Shown piece after piece: positions 1 to 7,524 of a DNA stretch of 64,000 nucleotides. Every line of letters begins with the position of its first letter. Positions within the stretch are counted from its first letter, which is position 1. The notes below the pieces were generated by a model that had not been told where the DNA came from, searched no databases, and saw nothing but the letters and a program-made list of their open reading frames with translations. This DNA comes from G963674665 sp963674665 (GTDB taxonomy: Bacteria > Desulfobacterota > Desulfovibrionia > Desulfovibrionales > Desulfovibrionaceae): contig CAXXPL010000004.1 of assembly GCA_963674665.2 (NCBI GenBank), forward strand, positions 248,001-312,000. The letters run 5' to 3'. The position numbers and the translations under genes were made by a program.

Positions 1-1
1 T

Positions 2-91
2 GCCACCAGGATGTTCGACACCCTGGTCAAGGCGCAACTGGACATGCAGCAATCCTCCAAGACGGATCCGGCATGGTGTAAAAGACGATGA
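2..91 (+). CDS. 3' end of an upstream gene, probably of the malonate decarboxylase cluster (partial)
   Basis: An open frame enters from the left edge and gives 29 residues (starting ATRMFDTLVKAQLD) before TGA. Its stop overlaps the start of the next gene as ATGA, the usual sign of translational coupling, which is the main reason to accept it. The residues are too few to name a family. Since the genes that follow belong to malonate decarboxylase, an upstream subunit or maturation gene of that cluster is the most economical guess. Confidence 0.5.
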   Translation, partial: ATRMFDTLVKAQLDMQQSSKTDPAWCKRR

Positions 92-876
92 AGACAGCGG
101 GAATCACTCAGGATATACCTGGGAGAGACATTGCGCGGAACGATCCGCCCTTTTCAGCGGAGAATCTGCGCAAACGCCACAATCTCCTTGACCTGACCGA
201 CGAAGGCAGGCGGTTCGCGTACGAGGAGTTGGCGCCCCGCTATGAAGATAACTTGGCGGACGATATCCGCCGTCTGGTTGTGGACGGCTTCGGGGACGCA
301 ATGGTCCCGGGTATCGCCCGCCGAAACGAATCGCCGGACGCGCATCCGGATCTGCTCCCTGTAGGATTTACCACTCCCTGGGTTTGCGATGGGGCCAGGA
401 TGCGCGTTTCGGCTTTTGTGCGGGACAAGGACGTCGTACGGATGACAACGCCCTATGAACTGGTTGAACAACCAGTCAGTGTCCGGACCAGCTGTCTGTT
501 CGCTCTGGTCCGGGTCATGACCATGGCCCGAATCATGGGCCTGGAGGTGGGCGTGTGGGGATCCGCTTCCCTGGAGTTGCATACGGGACTTCCCTACACC
601 AACGACGACTCGGACCTGGATCTTCTGGTCCGACCCGCCCCGGAACCGAAATTGAGAGGATTCCTGTCCCATCTGGAACGAGTGGAACAGGAACTTGGGT
701 TACGCATTGACGTGGAATTGGACCTGCCCAATGGCTACGGCGTGCAGCTCAAGGAGTTGGCCCGAAACGTGAAAAGCGTGCTCGGCAAAGGCAGCGTCGA
801 TGTCACGCTTCTGCCGCAGGAAGACGTTTGGCTGCTGTGCAATGAATACTACCTGCACTCGAAAGGAGGCCTATAA
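88..876 (+). CDS. mdcG: malonate decarboxylase holo-[acyl-carrier-protein] synthase (MdcG/MadK-like phosphoribosyl-dephospho-CoA transferase)
   Basis: This enzyme would attach the 2'-(5''-phosphoribosyl)-3'-dephospho-CoA prosthetic group to the acyl carrier subunit of malonate decarboxylase. The 262-residue product carries the nucleotidyltransferase signature of the family: GSASLE at residues 158-163, followed by SDLDLL at 175-180, whose acidic pair binds the metal. It is somewhat longer than typical MdcG (about 200-210 residues), with an extra N-terminal region. The start overlaps the stop of the preceding frame, and its TAA overlaps the next ATG (TAATG), so it sits in a tightly packed operon with a biotinyl carrier and MadLM. 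Confidence 0.82.
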   Translation: MKTAGITQDIPGRDIARNDPPFSAENLRKRHNLLDLTDEGRRFAYEELAPRYEDNLADDIRRLVVDGFGDAMVPGIARRNESPDAHPDLLPVGFTTPWVCDGARMRVSAFVRDKDVVRMTTPYELVEQPVSVRTSCLFALVRVMTMARIMGLEVGVWGSASLELHTGLPYTNDDSDLDLLVRPAPEPKLRGFLSHLERVEQELGLRIDVELDLPNGYGVQLKELARNVKSVLGKGSVDVTLLPQEDVWLLCNEYYLHSKGGL

Positions 877-1085
877 TGGATATCAAGGCGAAGATGCCTG
901 GCAAGATTGATGAGATAAAGGTCGGAGTTGGCGACGCGGTGAACAAGGGCGACGTGGTCCTGGTCATGGAAGCCATGAAAATGAAGAACCCCATGCCCGC
1001 GGCCGAGGCCGGAACCGTGAAAGAGATCAAGGTTGCGGCGGGCGATCGCGTTAATGCTGGCGATGTCCTGGTAGTCATAGAGTAA
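876..1085 (+). CDS. biotinyl-lipoyl attachment protein (MadF-like biotin carrier of malonate decarboxylase)
   Basis: This 69-residue protein is a single biotinyl domain. The attachment motif MEAMKMKNPM lies at residues 31-40, with Lys35 the predicted biotinylated lysine, and the duplicated half-domain pattern (GDAVNKGDVV near the N-terminus, GDRVNAGDVL near the C-terminus) is complete. In the sodium-dependent malonate decarboxylase of Malonomonas rubra, a separate biotin protein carries the CO2 released from malonyl-ACP to a membrane decarboxylase. Its position between an MdcG-like gene and madL supports that role. The start codon overlaps the preceding stop. Confidence 0.88.
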   Translation: MDIKAKMPGKIDEIKVGVGDAVNKGDVVLVMEAMKMKNPMPAAEAGTVKEIKVAAGDRVNAGDVLVVIE

Positions 1086-1094
1086 TGTCTTGAT

Positions 1095-1122
1095 CGGGCG
1101 GGGTCCGGCAAGACCCCGCCCG
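1095..1122 (+). terminator. intercistronic hairpin before madL
   Basis: A perfect 11-bp stem (CGGGCGGGGTC paired with GACCCCGCCCG) with a 6-base loop lies between the biotin carrier gene and madL. No T-run follows and the madL ribosome binding site begins a few bases downstream. It therefore looks like an mRNA-stabilising or attenuating hairpin that sets different expression of enzyme and transporter genes, rather than a full stop. Confidence 0.6.
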
Positions 1123-1137
1123 ACCCTTGGAGGGAAT

Positions 1138-1524
1138 ATGGTAATCTATGGAGTGTCACTGCTGAGTATTTGCATGTTCGCCGGCATGTTCGTTGGCATG
1201 GCCCTGGGACAAATCCTGGGAGTCAAAGCCAATGTCGGTGGCGTGGGCTTCGCCATGCTTTTCCTTGTGCTTCTTTGTGAACGTCTCATGAGTAAAGACC
1301 AGCTTTCCAAGGCTGCGCAATCCGGAATCAAGTTCTGGAGCGCCATGTACATTCCCATTATCGTGGCCATGGCCATGCGGCAGAACGTTGTGGCCGCCTT
1401 TTCCGGTGGCGTTGTCGCCATTGTCGCAGGCCTGGGCGCTTGTGCCGCGGTCTTCGCCCTGGTGCGTCCCATAGCTTCCCTTGCGGACAAGTCCGTTGAC
1501 TGGGACAAGGATGTGGAGGGGTAA
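1138..1524 (+). CDS. madL: malonate transporter subunit MadL
   Basis: This small integral membrane protein (128 residues, about four hydrophobic helices) forms the malonate carrier together with MadM. The N-terminus (MVIYGVSLLSICMFAGMFVG) and the segment GQILGVKANVGGVGFAM are typical of the MadL family. I chose the ATG preceded by GGAGGG at a 5-base gap. An upstream in-frame ATG exists, but it would place the preceding hairpin inside the coding region. The gene ends 3 bases before madM. MadLM of Malonomonas rubra carries malonate with sodium or protons, and this pair would feed the decarboxylase encoded upstream. Confidence 0.92.
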   Translation: MVIYGVSLLSICMFAGMFVGMALGQILGVKANVGGVGFAMLFLVLLCERLMSKDQLSKAAQSGIKFWSAMYIPIIVAMAMRQNVVAAFSGGVVAIVAGLGACAAVFALVRPIASLADKSVDWDKDVEG

Positions 1525-1527
1525 GAC

Positions 1528-2301
1528 ATGGATATTATAGCAATTTTTACAAAAATCATGACCAAGTACGGCCTGGTGATGTCCTTCGGCATCGTGGCCA
1601 TCATCACCTGGTTTTCCTATATCATCTCCAAAAAGATGACCAACGGCCGGATTCACGGATCCGCCATTGCCATCGTCATTGGTCTGATTCTGGCCTATAT
1701 CGGCGGTGTGGCCGCCAAAGGCAAGACGGGTCTTGCTGACATCGCCATCTTCAAGGGCGTCGGCCTCATGGGCGGCGGCATGCTGCGGGACTTCGCCATC
1801 ATCTCCACGGCATTCGGCTCCCGTCTCTCCGAGATGAAAAAGGCTGGTTTGGCCGGCGTGTTATCGCTGCTGGCCGGTGTGTTCATCGCCTACATCGTTG
1901 GTGTCATCGTGGCCCTGATGTTCGGCTATACCGACGCCGTGAGCGTGACCACCATCGGCGCCGGCGCGGTGACCTTCATCGTTGGCCCGGTGACCGGAGC
2001 CGCCCTGGGCGCCTCCTCCGAGGTGGTCGCCCTGTCCATCGCCGCCGGCGTGGTCAAGTCCATCACCGTTATGATCGCCACCCCGTGGGTGGCCAAGCTG
2101 GTGGGTCTGGACAACCCGCAGACCGCCATGGTGTACGGCGGCCTCATGGGCACAACCAGTGGTACCGCGGCCGGTCTTGCCGCCACCAATCCAAAGCTGG
2201 TGCCTTACGGTGCCATGGTGGCCACCTTCTACACCGGCTTCGGCTGCCTGGTCTGCCCCTCCATCTGTTACTTCGCCACCAGGGCCATCCTGGGCGGTTA
2301 A
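1528..2301 (+). CDS. madM: malonate transporter subunit MadM
   Basis: This polytopic membrane protein of 257 residues, strongly hydrophobic almost throughout, matches the MadM family in length and in Gly/Ala-rich segments such as GVGLMGGGMLRDFAIISTAFG and VYGGLMGTTSGTAAGLAATN. It would pair with MadL to import malonate, which the biotin-dependent decarboxylase splits to acetate and CO2. It follows madL after 3 bases and closes the operon, since a strong hairpin lies about 60 bases downstream. Confidence 0.92.
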   Translation: MDIIAIFTKIMTKYGLVMSFGIVAIITWFSYIISKKMTNGRIHGSAIAIVIGLILAYIGGVAAKGKTGLADIAIFKGVGLMGGGMLRDFAIISTAFGSRLSEMKKAGLAGVLSLLAGVFIAYIVGVIVALMFGYTDAVSVTTIGAGAVTFIVGPVTGAALGASSEVVALSIAAGVVKSITVMIATPWVAKLVGLDNPQTAMVYGGLMGTTSGTAAGLAATNPKLVPYGAMVATFYTGFGCLVCPSICYFATRAILGG

Positions 2302-2359
2302 CCCTTTTCCCGGGCGTCTGAGCGCATCCGGACCGCCCGGTCATAATAAAGACTCTGCG

Positions 2360-2402
2360 AGGACGCCGGTACCCGAGATTTCGAGATCGGTGCCGGCGTC
2401 CT
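2360..2402 (+). terminator. rho-independent-like terminator of the malonate operon
   Basis: A 14-bp stem (AGGACGCCGGTACC against GGTGCCGGCGTCCT, with one G-T wobble) and a 15-base loop follow madM. Only a short, weak T-run follows (TAGGTTCT), so efficiency is uncertain. The position after the last gene of the operon and before a new ribosome binding site supports a terminator. Confidence 0.65.
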
Positions 2403-2564
2403 TAGGTTCTATCCCCTGAATTCATGCATCTGAAATCAGAGGAAGATCATGAACTGAATGTGCTGTTTTTTTAATATACCAACGCCGCCCTTGGCGCAGC
2501 GTGCCATGCCGACTGACAAAGACGAATTCATATAAATGGACGCGGCGCGGGAATGGGAGGAGAC

Positions 2565-3962
2565 ATGAATATCCTGATCATTGGTGGTCTGCTCGTGGGC
2601 ATGCTCCTGATCGGCCTGGCCGGTGCGAGGAAGATCGACGGTCCGGCCAGTTATTTCGTTGGGGGCAGGACCGCGGGGTCACTGGCCGTTACCGGCTCCA
2701 TGATGGCCACCATTCTTGGGGGATCCAACACCATGGGTGTGGCCGGACTCGGCTTTTCCAAGGGGCTGGTGGGCGGTTGGTGGCTCCTCTCCGGGGCACT
2801 GTGCCTGCTGCTCTTTTCCTTCTGGCTGGCGGCCAGGGTCAGAAAATACGGCGCCTTCACCATCGCCGAGATCCTGAGCAGACAGTACTCGAGCAACGCT
2901 GTGCGCATCGCTGCCTCCCTGATCATTTGCACCGCCTGGATCGGCATCGTGGCGGGGCAGACCAGCGCGGCCGGGCATCTGCTCTCGGCCCTGTGGCCCG
3001 GAAGGCTTGACCTGATGATCATGCTCTCGGGCATCGTGTTCACCTGTTACACGGTATTGGGGGGGCAGTATTCCATAATCAAGACCGACATGTGGCAATC
3101 CGCCCTGATCCTGCTGGGCATTGTCCTGGTGTTGATATTCGGACTGAATGCGGCCGGGGGGCTCGATCAGGTTGTCCGGACCGCCCCTCAGGAGGCCTTC
3201 TCCTTTCCCCTGTCAGAGAGCTTCGGGTTTACCGACCTCGTGATCTATTTCCTGTTCGTGGGCATGGCCTTTCTTGTGGGGCCGGACATCTTTTCCAGAG
3301 TGCTCAGCGCCCGTGACGGCGCCACTGCACGGCGCAGTGCCTGGTTCACCGCCGGATTCCTGGTGCTCCTCGGGCTGGCGTTGCCCCTGGTGGGCATCCT
3401 GGCCAGAATCCTGCTTCCGGATATCCCGGCGGAAAAGGCCTTTCCTGAACTGGCTTTGCATGTGTTGCCCAACGGACTCAACGGCCTGGTCATAGCGGCC
3501 ATGCTGGCCGCGGTCATCTCCTCGGCCGATACCTGCCTGCTCACCGCGGCCACCATATTCTCATCCGACATCGTGCAGCCACTGAGCGGAAAGCGTCTGA
3601 GCGACCGTAACCTCGTGTTGCTGACCCGATGCACGGTGGTCGTCATTGGAACGGGCAGCATGCTCACGGCCCTGAAACTGCAGAGTATCATCGCCGCGCT
3701 GCTGCTGGGCTACACCGTGTATTCCGGGGGCGTGGCCATGCCCGTGCTCTTCGGTTTCTACGCCAGGCGGTTTCGGCTGAACGCCACAGGGGCCATGTGC
3801 TCCATAATCACAGGCGGTTTGACCGGGCTGATCCTCAAGCTGGGGTGCCAGGGCCAGTATCTGTACCTTGTTTTTCCCCTTTCCATTGCCGCGCTTTTCG
3901 CGGGAAGCCGGTTGGCCGGACTCGGCCGCCAGACTGAAAAGAATTCGGAGTACATACCATGA
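2565..3962 (+). CDS. sodium:solute symporter family transporter
   Basis: This 465-residue membrane protein has about thirteen hydrophobic segments. Family hallmarks of the SSS/SSF (PutP/SGLT-like) fold are visible near the N-terminus: SYFVGGRTAG, ATILGGSNTMG and the following long helix, then YTVLGGQYSIIKTDMWQ in the middle, which is the conserved segment around helix 5. It would import an organic solute with sodium. I chose the ATG with GGGAGGAG just upstream in place of the ATG 12 bases earlier, which would lie inside that ribosome binding site. It overlaps the next gene by 4 bases, so transport is coupled to a Cys-rich protein and a methyltransferase of unknown role. The substrate cannot be told. 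Confidence 0.88.
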   Translation: MNILIIGGLLVGMLLIGLAGARKIDGPASYFVGGRTAGSLAVTGSMMATILGGSNTMGVAGLGFSKGLVGGWWLLSGALCLLLFSFWLAARVRKYGAFTIAEILSRQYSSNAVRIAASLIICTAWIGIVAGQTSAAGHLLSALWPGRLDLMIMLSGIVFTCYTVLGGQYSIIKTDMWQSALILLGIVLVLIFGLNAAGGLDQVVRTAPQEAFSFPLSESFGFTDLVIYFLFVGMAFLVGPDIFSRVLSARDGATARRSAWFTAGFLVLLGLALPLVGILARILLPDIPAEKAFPELALHVLPNGLNGLVIAAMLAAVISSADTCLLTAATIFSSDIVQPLSGKRLSDRNLVLLTRCTVVVIGTGSMLTALKLQSIIAALLLGYTVYSGGVAMPVLFGFYARRFRLNATGAMCSIITGGLTGLILKLGCQGQYLYLVFPLSIAALFAGSRLAGLGRQTEKNSEYIP

Positions 3963-4372
3963 CAACTCTCTATCTTGATACCGAAAAAGGCCGCATCGTG
4001 TGTAACTGGTGCGAGCTCACCGAATATATTATGGACAAGCGTCCCGTGGTCATTCCGCGCTCCAGGCGCATTTGGGCCAGGGTCACGAAGAGTGGCATTG
4101 TGAGAAAGAACGATACCGAGCGCTGCCGCAGCCATCCCAAGTTCAAGATGATCCTGCGTTTCAGCCGGGAACTGCAGGACAAGGGCGTCCTGGCCAGACA
4201 GAAACCGGAGCCTTGCGCGGTGTGTGGCACAACTCACGGCAGCCTGCCCTGTTTCGATCCGCGGAAGATGCGCATGGTCTGGATGTGTCGGGAGCATCTC
4301 GACGAGTTTATTGCCAAAGGGTTGTGCGTTCAAAGATCCCAAAGGGGGGAACATGAGCAAGACCAAGCATGA
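3959..4372 (+). CDS. Cys-rich (putative metal-binding) protein between a symporter and a methyltransferase
   Basis: I do not recognise the family. The 137-residue soluble protein has Cys pairs CNWC at residues 15-18 and CAVC at 86-89. Single cysteines follow at C56 (near H59), C98 and C110 (near H113), so one or two zinc or iron sites are plausible. It starts inside the symporter stop (ATGA), and its own end overlaps the methyltransferase start, so the three are translationally linked. A shared pathway is inferred, such as uptake and methyl transfer for one compound. There is no signal peptide and no membrane segment. Confidence 0.7.
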   Translation: MTTLYLDTEKGRIVCNWCELTEYIMDKRPVVIPRSRRIWARVTKSGIVRKNDTERCRSHPKFKMILRFSRELQDKGVLARQKPEPCAVCGTTHGSLPCFDPRKMRMVWMCREHLDEFIAKGLCVQRSQRGEHEQDQA

Positions 4373-5135
4373 CTCCATCATCAACAGGGAGTTCACGGAC
4401 CAGGCCATCCATTTCAATACGCCGGGCCTGACCTTGACCAACAAGGACCTGCTGGGGTGGATCGTATTCAATCTCTGTCTCCAGACCCGGTTTCGGGTAT
4501 TGGATGTGGCAGCGGGCACATGCCTGCTGAGCAAAGCGGTGGCGCCCCACGTGAAGCACGTGACCGCGCTGGATGCAACACCGGCCATGCTGGACAAGGG
4601 GCGTGAGGAGATCGCAAGAGCGGGACTGGACAACGTCGACACCATGATCGGACTGGCCGAGCGGTTGCCCTTTGACGACGGGTCCTTTGACATGGTGATC
4701 AGCAGACTGGCCCTGCATCATTTCCTGGACTGGAGGCTGTCATTTGCCGAGATGGTCAGGGTGACGCGCCCCGGCGGTCTGGTTGGCGTGGTGGATCTGC
4801 TGACCCCCACCGAGGAGTTCCGAAAAGTCTACAACACCCTGGAGCGGCAGCGGGACCCCTCGCACGTCATGGCGCTGACCCGGGAGGAGCTCGCCGAACT
4901 GATCGACAGCCACGGACTCAAGGTGCGCAACATGAACACCAGGGACGTGGAGGTGAACTTCGAGAAATGGTTTGCAATGGCGGGGGGCGCCAAGATCCCC
5001 GGAACGAGGGAGACTTTGCGCAAGGCCCTGGAAGCTGAAATTCAAGGTGGGCCGGAGACGGGCATGCGCCCCTTTATTCGTGATAACCGGCTGATGTTTT
5101 TACAGACATGGACAGTTGTGGCGGCGCGGAAGTAG
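4353..5135 (+). CDS. class I SAM-dependent methyltransferase
   Basis: The 260-residue product has the Rossmann methyltransferase pattern: motif I VLDVAAGTCLLS at residues 49-60, the acidic residue ALDATPAML that follows, ERLPFDDGSFDMVISRLALHHF (motifs II-III of the UbiE/COQ5-like type), then RPGGLVGVVD. It is therefore a UbiE-like small-molecule methyltransferase, acceptor unknown. The chosen ATG has GGGGGA 3 bases upstream. A longer upstream frame exists but would overlap the Cys-rich gene over most of its length. It overlaps that gene by 20 bases and is the last gene before a strong terminator. Confidence 0.85.
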   Translation: MSKTKHDSIINREFTDQAIHFNTPGLTLTNKDLLGWIVFNLCLQTRFRVLDVAAGTCLLSKAVAPHVKHVTALDATPAMLDKGREEIARAGLDNVDTMIGLAERLPFDDGSFDMVISRLALHHFLDWRLSFAEMVRVTRPGGLVGVVDLLTPTEEFRKVYNTLERQRDPSHVMALTREELAELIDSHGLKVRNMNTRDVEVNFEKWFAMAGGAKIPGTRETLRKALEAEIQGGPETGMRPFIRDNRLMFLQTWTVVAARK

Positions 5136-5223
5136 CACGTGTGGCCCTGAGGCTGGGGTCCTCATCGCTGTTACAACAGGCGGGGCGGATAGCGCCCATC
5201 GCATCTCCATGTATCTGAAAGCC

Positions 5224-5264
5224 AAGGGCTGACTCGGATTAAACCGAATCAGCCCTTTGTTTTT
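5224..5264 (+). terminator. rho-independent terminator after the methyltransferase
   Basis: AAGGGCTGACTCGG pairs with CCGAATCAGCCCTT (one mismatch) around a 6-base loop, followed by TGTTTTT. It ends the symporter-methyltransferase operon just before the oppositely oriented tRNA gene. Confidence 0.85.
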
Positions 5265-5265
5265 C

Positions 5266-5341
5266 TGGAGCCAGCGAGGAGACTCGAACTCCTGGCCTGC
5301 TGATTACGAATCAGCTGCTCTACCAACTGAGCTACGCTGGC
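5266..5341 (-). tRNA. tRNA-Thr (anticodon CGT)
   Basis: The complement gives a complete 76-base cloverleaf. The acceptor arm GCCAGCG pairs with CGCTGGC, the D arm contains AGCTCAGTTGGTAGAGC, and the anticodon stem GCTGA/TCAGC encloses the loop TTCGTAA. The T arm contains GTTCGAGTC, and CCA is encoded at the 3' end. The anticodon CGT reads ACG, hence threonine. I see no integrase gene or direct repeat of its 3' end nearby, so it shows no sign of serving as an attachment site. Confidence 0.97.
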
Positions 5342-5482
5342 GATTACGTGGATTGCTTTGATACACGGGTGCTTCCGGCTCGTCAAGAGAATATCGGAAG
5401 CCGGGAAAAAGTGGAAGAAAAAGAGTCTTGGGCCGGGATAAAAAAGGGGCGGACTGCGCTTTGCACTCCGTGTGCAACCAGC

Positions 5483-6052
5483 TCAGCGCGGCGCGCCAAA
5501 CCTGTGGAGCTCTTCAACAAGCTCCGCAAAGCTGCTGTCCTCGGTTTTGTGCGCAGTGTCGATGACAATGCGCCGTTCTTCGCCCCAGGGTTCATAGTGC
5601 CGGTGCAGCACCTTGTCCCAGGAGGGGAGCCGCAGGGTGGGGATGTCCGATGTCCTGGATTCGACTCTCGTCCGGTGCACTGCCGGATCCGAGCAGACCA
5701 CCTCGATGTTCACGAAGACGGCCCCGGCGTCCCGGGCGACCTGGTTCCACTCCTGCCTGGTCAGGTGGATGGGGTTGCACGAGTCGGCCACCACGCTGAT
5801 TCCATTGATGAGATTGTCCCTCACGATCCTGTAGCAGAGGCGGTACCCCTCGCCCTCAACGGCCACTGAACAGAGGTCCCTGAGCCCCTGTTCAACGGTG
5901 TCTATGCGCAGGTACGCGGCCCGGACATGACGGGCAAGCGGCCTGGCCAGGCTTGTCTTGCCTGCGCCGGGGAGGCCGGAGAAGATGTACAGGCAGGGTG
6001 TTTGATCGGGCAAACCACACTCCGGGTTCTGGTGGAAATGTTCGGGCATCAT
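5483..6052 (-). CDS. AAA/P-loop nucleotide kinase-like protein
   Basis: The sequence shows a Walker A motif, FSGLPGAGKTSLARPL, about 20 residues from the start. Then come a short kinase-like core with YLRIDTVEQGL (substrate-side Asp) and DSCNPIHLTRQEW, and the later arginine-rich segment RTRVESRTSD that could form the lid. This matches small predicted P-loop kinases of the zeta-toxin/chloramphenicol phosphotransferase-like group, about 190 residues long. The substrate is unknown. I prefer the tandem ATGs just after GGGGGT over the ATG six codons earlier. It lies downstream of the DUF554 gene with a gap of about 30 bases, so they may be cotranscribed. Confidence 0.75.
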   Translation of the reverse strand: MMPEHFHQNPECGLPDQTPCLYIFSGLPGAGKTSLARPLARHVRAAYLRIDTVEQGLRDLCSVAVEGEGYRLCYRIVRDNLINGISVVADSCNPIHLTRQEWNQVARDAGAVFVNIEVVCSDPAVHRTRVESRTSDIPTLRLPSWDKVLHRHYEPWGEERRIVIDTAHKTEDSSFAELVEELHRFGAPR

Positions 6053-6083
6053 ACCCCCGGGATGGGGCAAAGGCCACGGATAT

Positions 6084-6797
6084 CTACCCCATGAACACGG
6101 CCCACAGCCAGGAGAGGGGCATGACCAGGAGCAGGGCCGGGATCATGCTGGCCACAGGAAATTGCCTGATGCCGCAGATGCGGAAGCCCGTGGCCAGCAT
6201 GATGAGGCCGCCGCAGGCCGAGAAGTCCGCCAGCATGTCCGGGGTGGTGAGGGGCATGATCAGGGCCGCCCCCAGATAGAGAAGCGCCTGCACGCCGAAT
6301 TGCGGCACCACCAGCAGGGCCACGGTGAAGCCCATGGTGGATGCGAAGATGGGGGCGGTGAACAGGTCCAGAATGGACTTGACGATGAGCAGGGTGGGGT
6401 CGCCGGTCATTCCCTCGTGCATGGAGCCGTAAATGCCCGTGCCGCTCACACAGAAGAGCACCAGCAGTGCCACGAACTTGTCCAGGAACTCCTCCTGGCT
6501 CTCATCGCCCGAGGGGCGGCTTATCTTTTCGATCCATTTTCTGGCGCCGCCGGCAATCTTCGAAATTCGAACCTCCAACTGGAGCAGTTCGCCGATGATG
6601 GCGCCCACCACCAGGGCCAGGATCACCGGCGCGAGAAACTTCACCTTGACGATCATGACAACACCCAGCCCCATGGAGGAGCAGCCGAAGACCATGGGCA
6701 TCTTGAGGCGGATGTTGGAATTGAGCCTGGAGCCGATGAGCGCTCCCGCCACGCTGCCCAGGAGCAGCGCGGTTCCGTTAACAATGGGGCCGATCAT
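6084..6797 (-). CDS. DUF554 family membrane protein (YqgA-like)
   Basis: This 237-residue polytopic protein starts MIGPIVNGTALLLGSVAGALIG, the characteristic DUF554 opening. Internal matches include GLGVVMIVK, LALVVGAIIGELLQLE and FCVSGTGIYGSMHEGM. About six to seven hydrophobic helices are visible. The function of the family is not established. AGGAA lies 5 bases upstream of the ATG. It sits between the kinase-like gene and a DUF190 gene in the same orientation. Confidence 0.88.
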   Translation of the reverse strand: MIGPIVNGTALLLGSVAGALIGSRLNSNIRLKMPMVFGCSSMGLGVVMIVKVKFLAPVILALVVGAIIGELLQLEVRISKIAGGARKWIEKISRPSGDESQEEFLDKFVALLVLFCVSGTGIYGSMHEGMTGDPTLLIVKSILDLFTAPIFASTMGFTVALLVVPQFGVQALLYLGAALIMPLTTPDMLADFSACGGLIMLATGFRICGIRQFPVASMIPALLLVMPLSWLWAVFMG

Positions 6798-6979
6798 ATT
6801 CGTTCCTGTACGGCACGGCCTTGGCCGCGCCCTTGTCTGTCAGAGTCGGTTGGGCAAGATTATTCGGCGGTCGGGAAGGGCGCACCATTGGGGCGCTCCC
6901 GGTACCTGGTGTTGCGGCAACTCTGGATGATGCCGGGTGAAATCGACGACGAGAGGAAACAGCCTGAAAGGGCGGGACC

Positions 6980-7297
6980 TCAGGGCTCCGAGGTGAAGCC
7001 GAACTCGATCCTCGATCTGGTGTAGAACACGCGCAACCCGCTTTCGGCGAAACGGGCCAAGAGCCTGTCGCACTCCTCGAAGGTCAGGGCCATGGCCACC
7101 TGTACCGGCGGGTCTTCCAGGTCAAAGTAGTTGTCCGAGTGGAAACGTCCGTCGTGTCCGAACCCCTCTTTTCCTGAAAACAGGGTGGCGCCGCGCACGC
7201 CGAGCTTCTTGGCCTCCTCGATGATCCAGGTGGCCACGGGCATGCCGCCATGCTCGCGGTTGTGCTGGGTGAAAAACGTGACGAGATATCCTTCCAC
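6980..7297 (-). CDS. DUF190 domain-containing protein
   Basis: This 105-residue soluble protein matches the DUF190 family in length and pattern: EGYLVTFFTQHNREHGGMPV, then WIIEEAKKLGVRGATLFSGKEGFGHDG and a later VAMALTFEECDRLLARFAE. The fold is ferredoxin-like and resembles PII-like signalling proteins. Family members often neighbour the fluoride exporter CrcB, but no crcB is seen here. It may be cotranscribed with the DUF554 gene about 180 bases downstream. Confidence 0.85.
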   Translation of the reverse strand: MEGYLVTFFTQHNREHGGMPVATWIIEEAKKLGVRGATLFSGKEGFGHDGRFHSDNYFDLEDPPVQVAMALTFEECDRLLARFAESGLRVFYTRSRIEFGFTSEP

Positions 7298-7460
7298 GTG
7301 CGTACTCCTGTGGATTGTTTGTTATATTTGCTTTCCGGAGCGTGGATGCCCCGAAATAACCTCAAGCAGGGAAAGCTACAGGGGGATTTTCAGGAGAACA
7401 ATGACCCACGTCACTGATCAGGCTTGGTTCGAGATAATGAAGTTCTGGAAAGGGGAGCCC

Positions 7461-7495
7461 GAGGGGAGAAACCTCTTTCAAGAGGTTTTCCCCTC
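7461..7495 (-). terminator. GGGGAAACC-type hairpin terminator
   Basis: GAGGGGAGAAACCTCTT pairs with AAGAGGTTTTCCCCTC across a 2-base loop, with one bulged G. It lies just after the Crp/Fnr gene on the minus strand and is one of the dispersed hairpins of this window that share the GGGG-AAACC core. Confidence 0.75.
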
Positions 7496-7524
7496 GGAAT
7501 GCCTTTTCGATCTTTATTCCGCCC

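Noticed and set aside
5266..5341. tRNA-Thr as the attachment site of an integrated element
   Set aside because: No integrase gene nearby and no second copy of the tRNA 3' end was noticed in the window.
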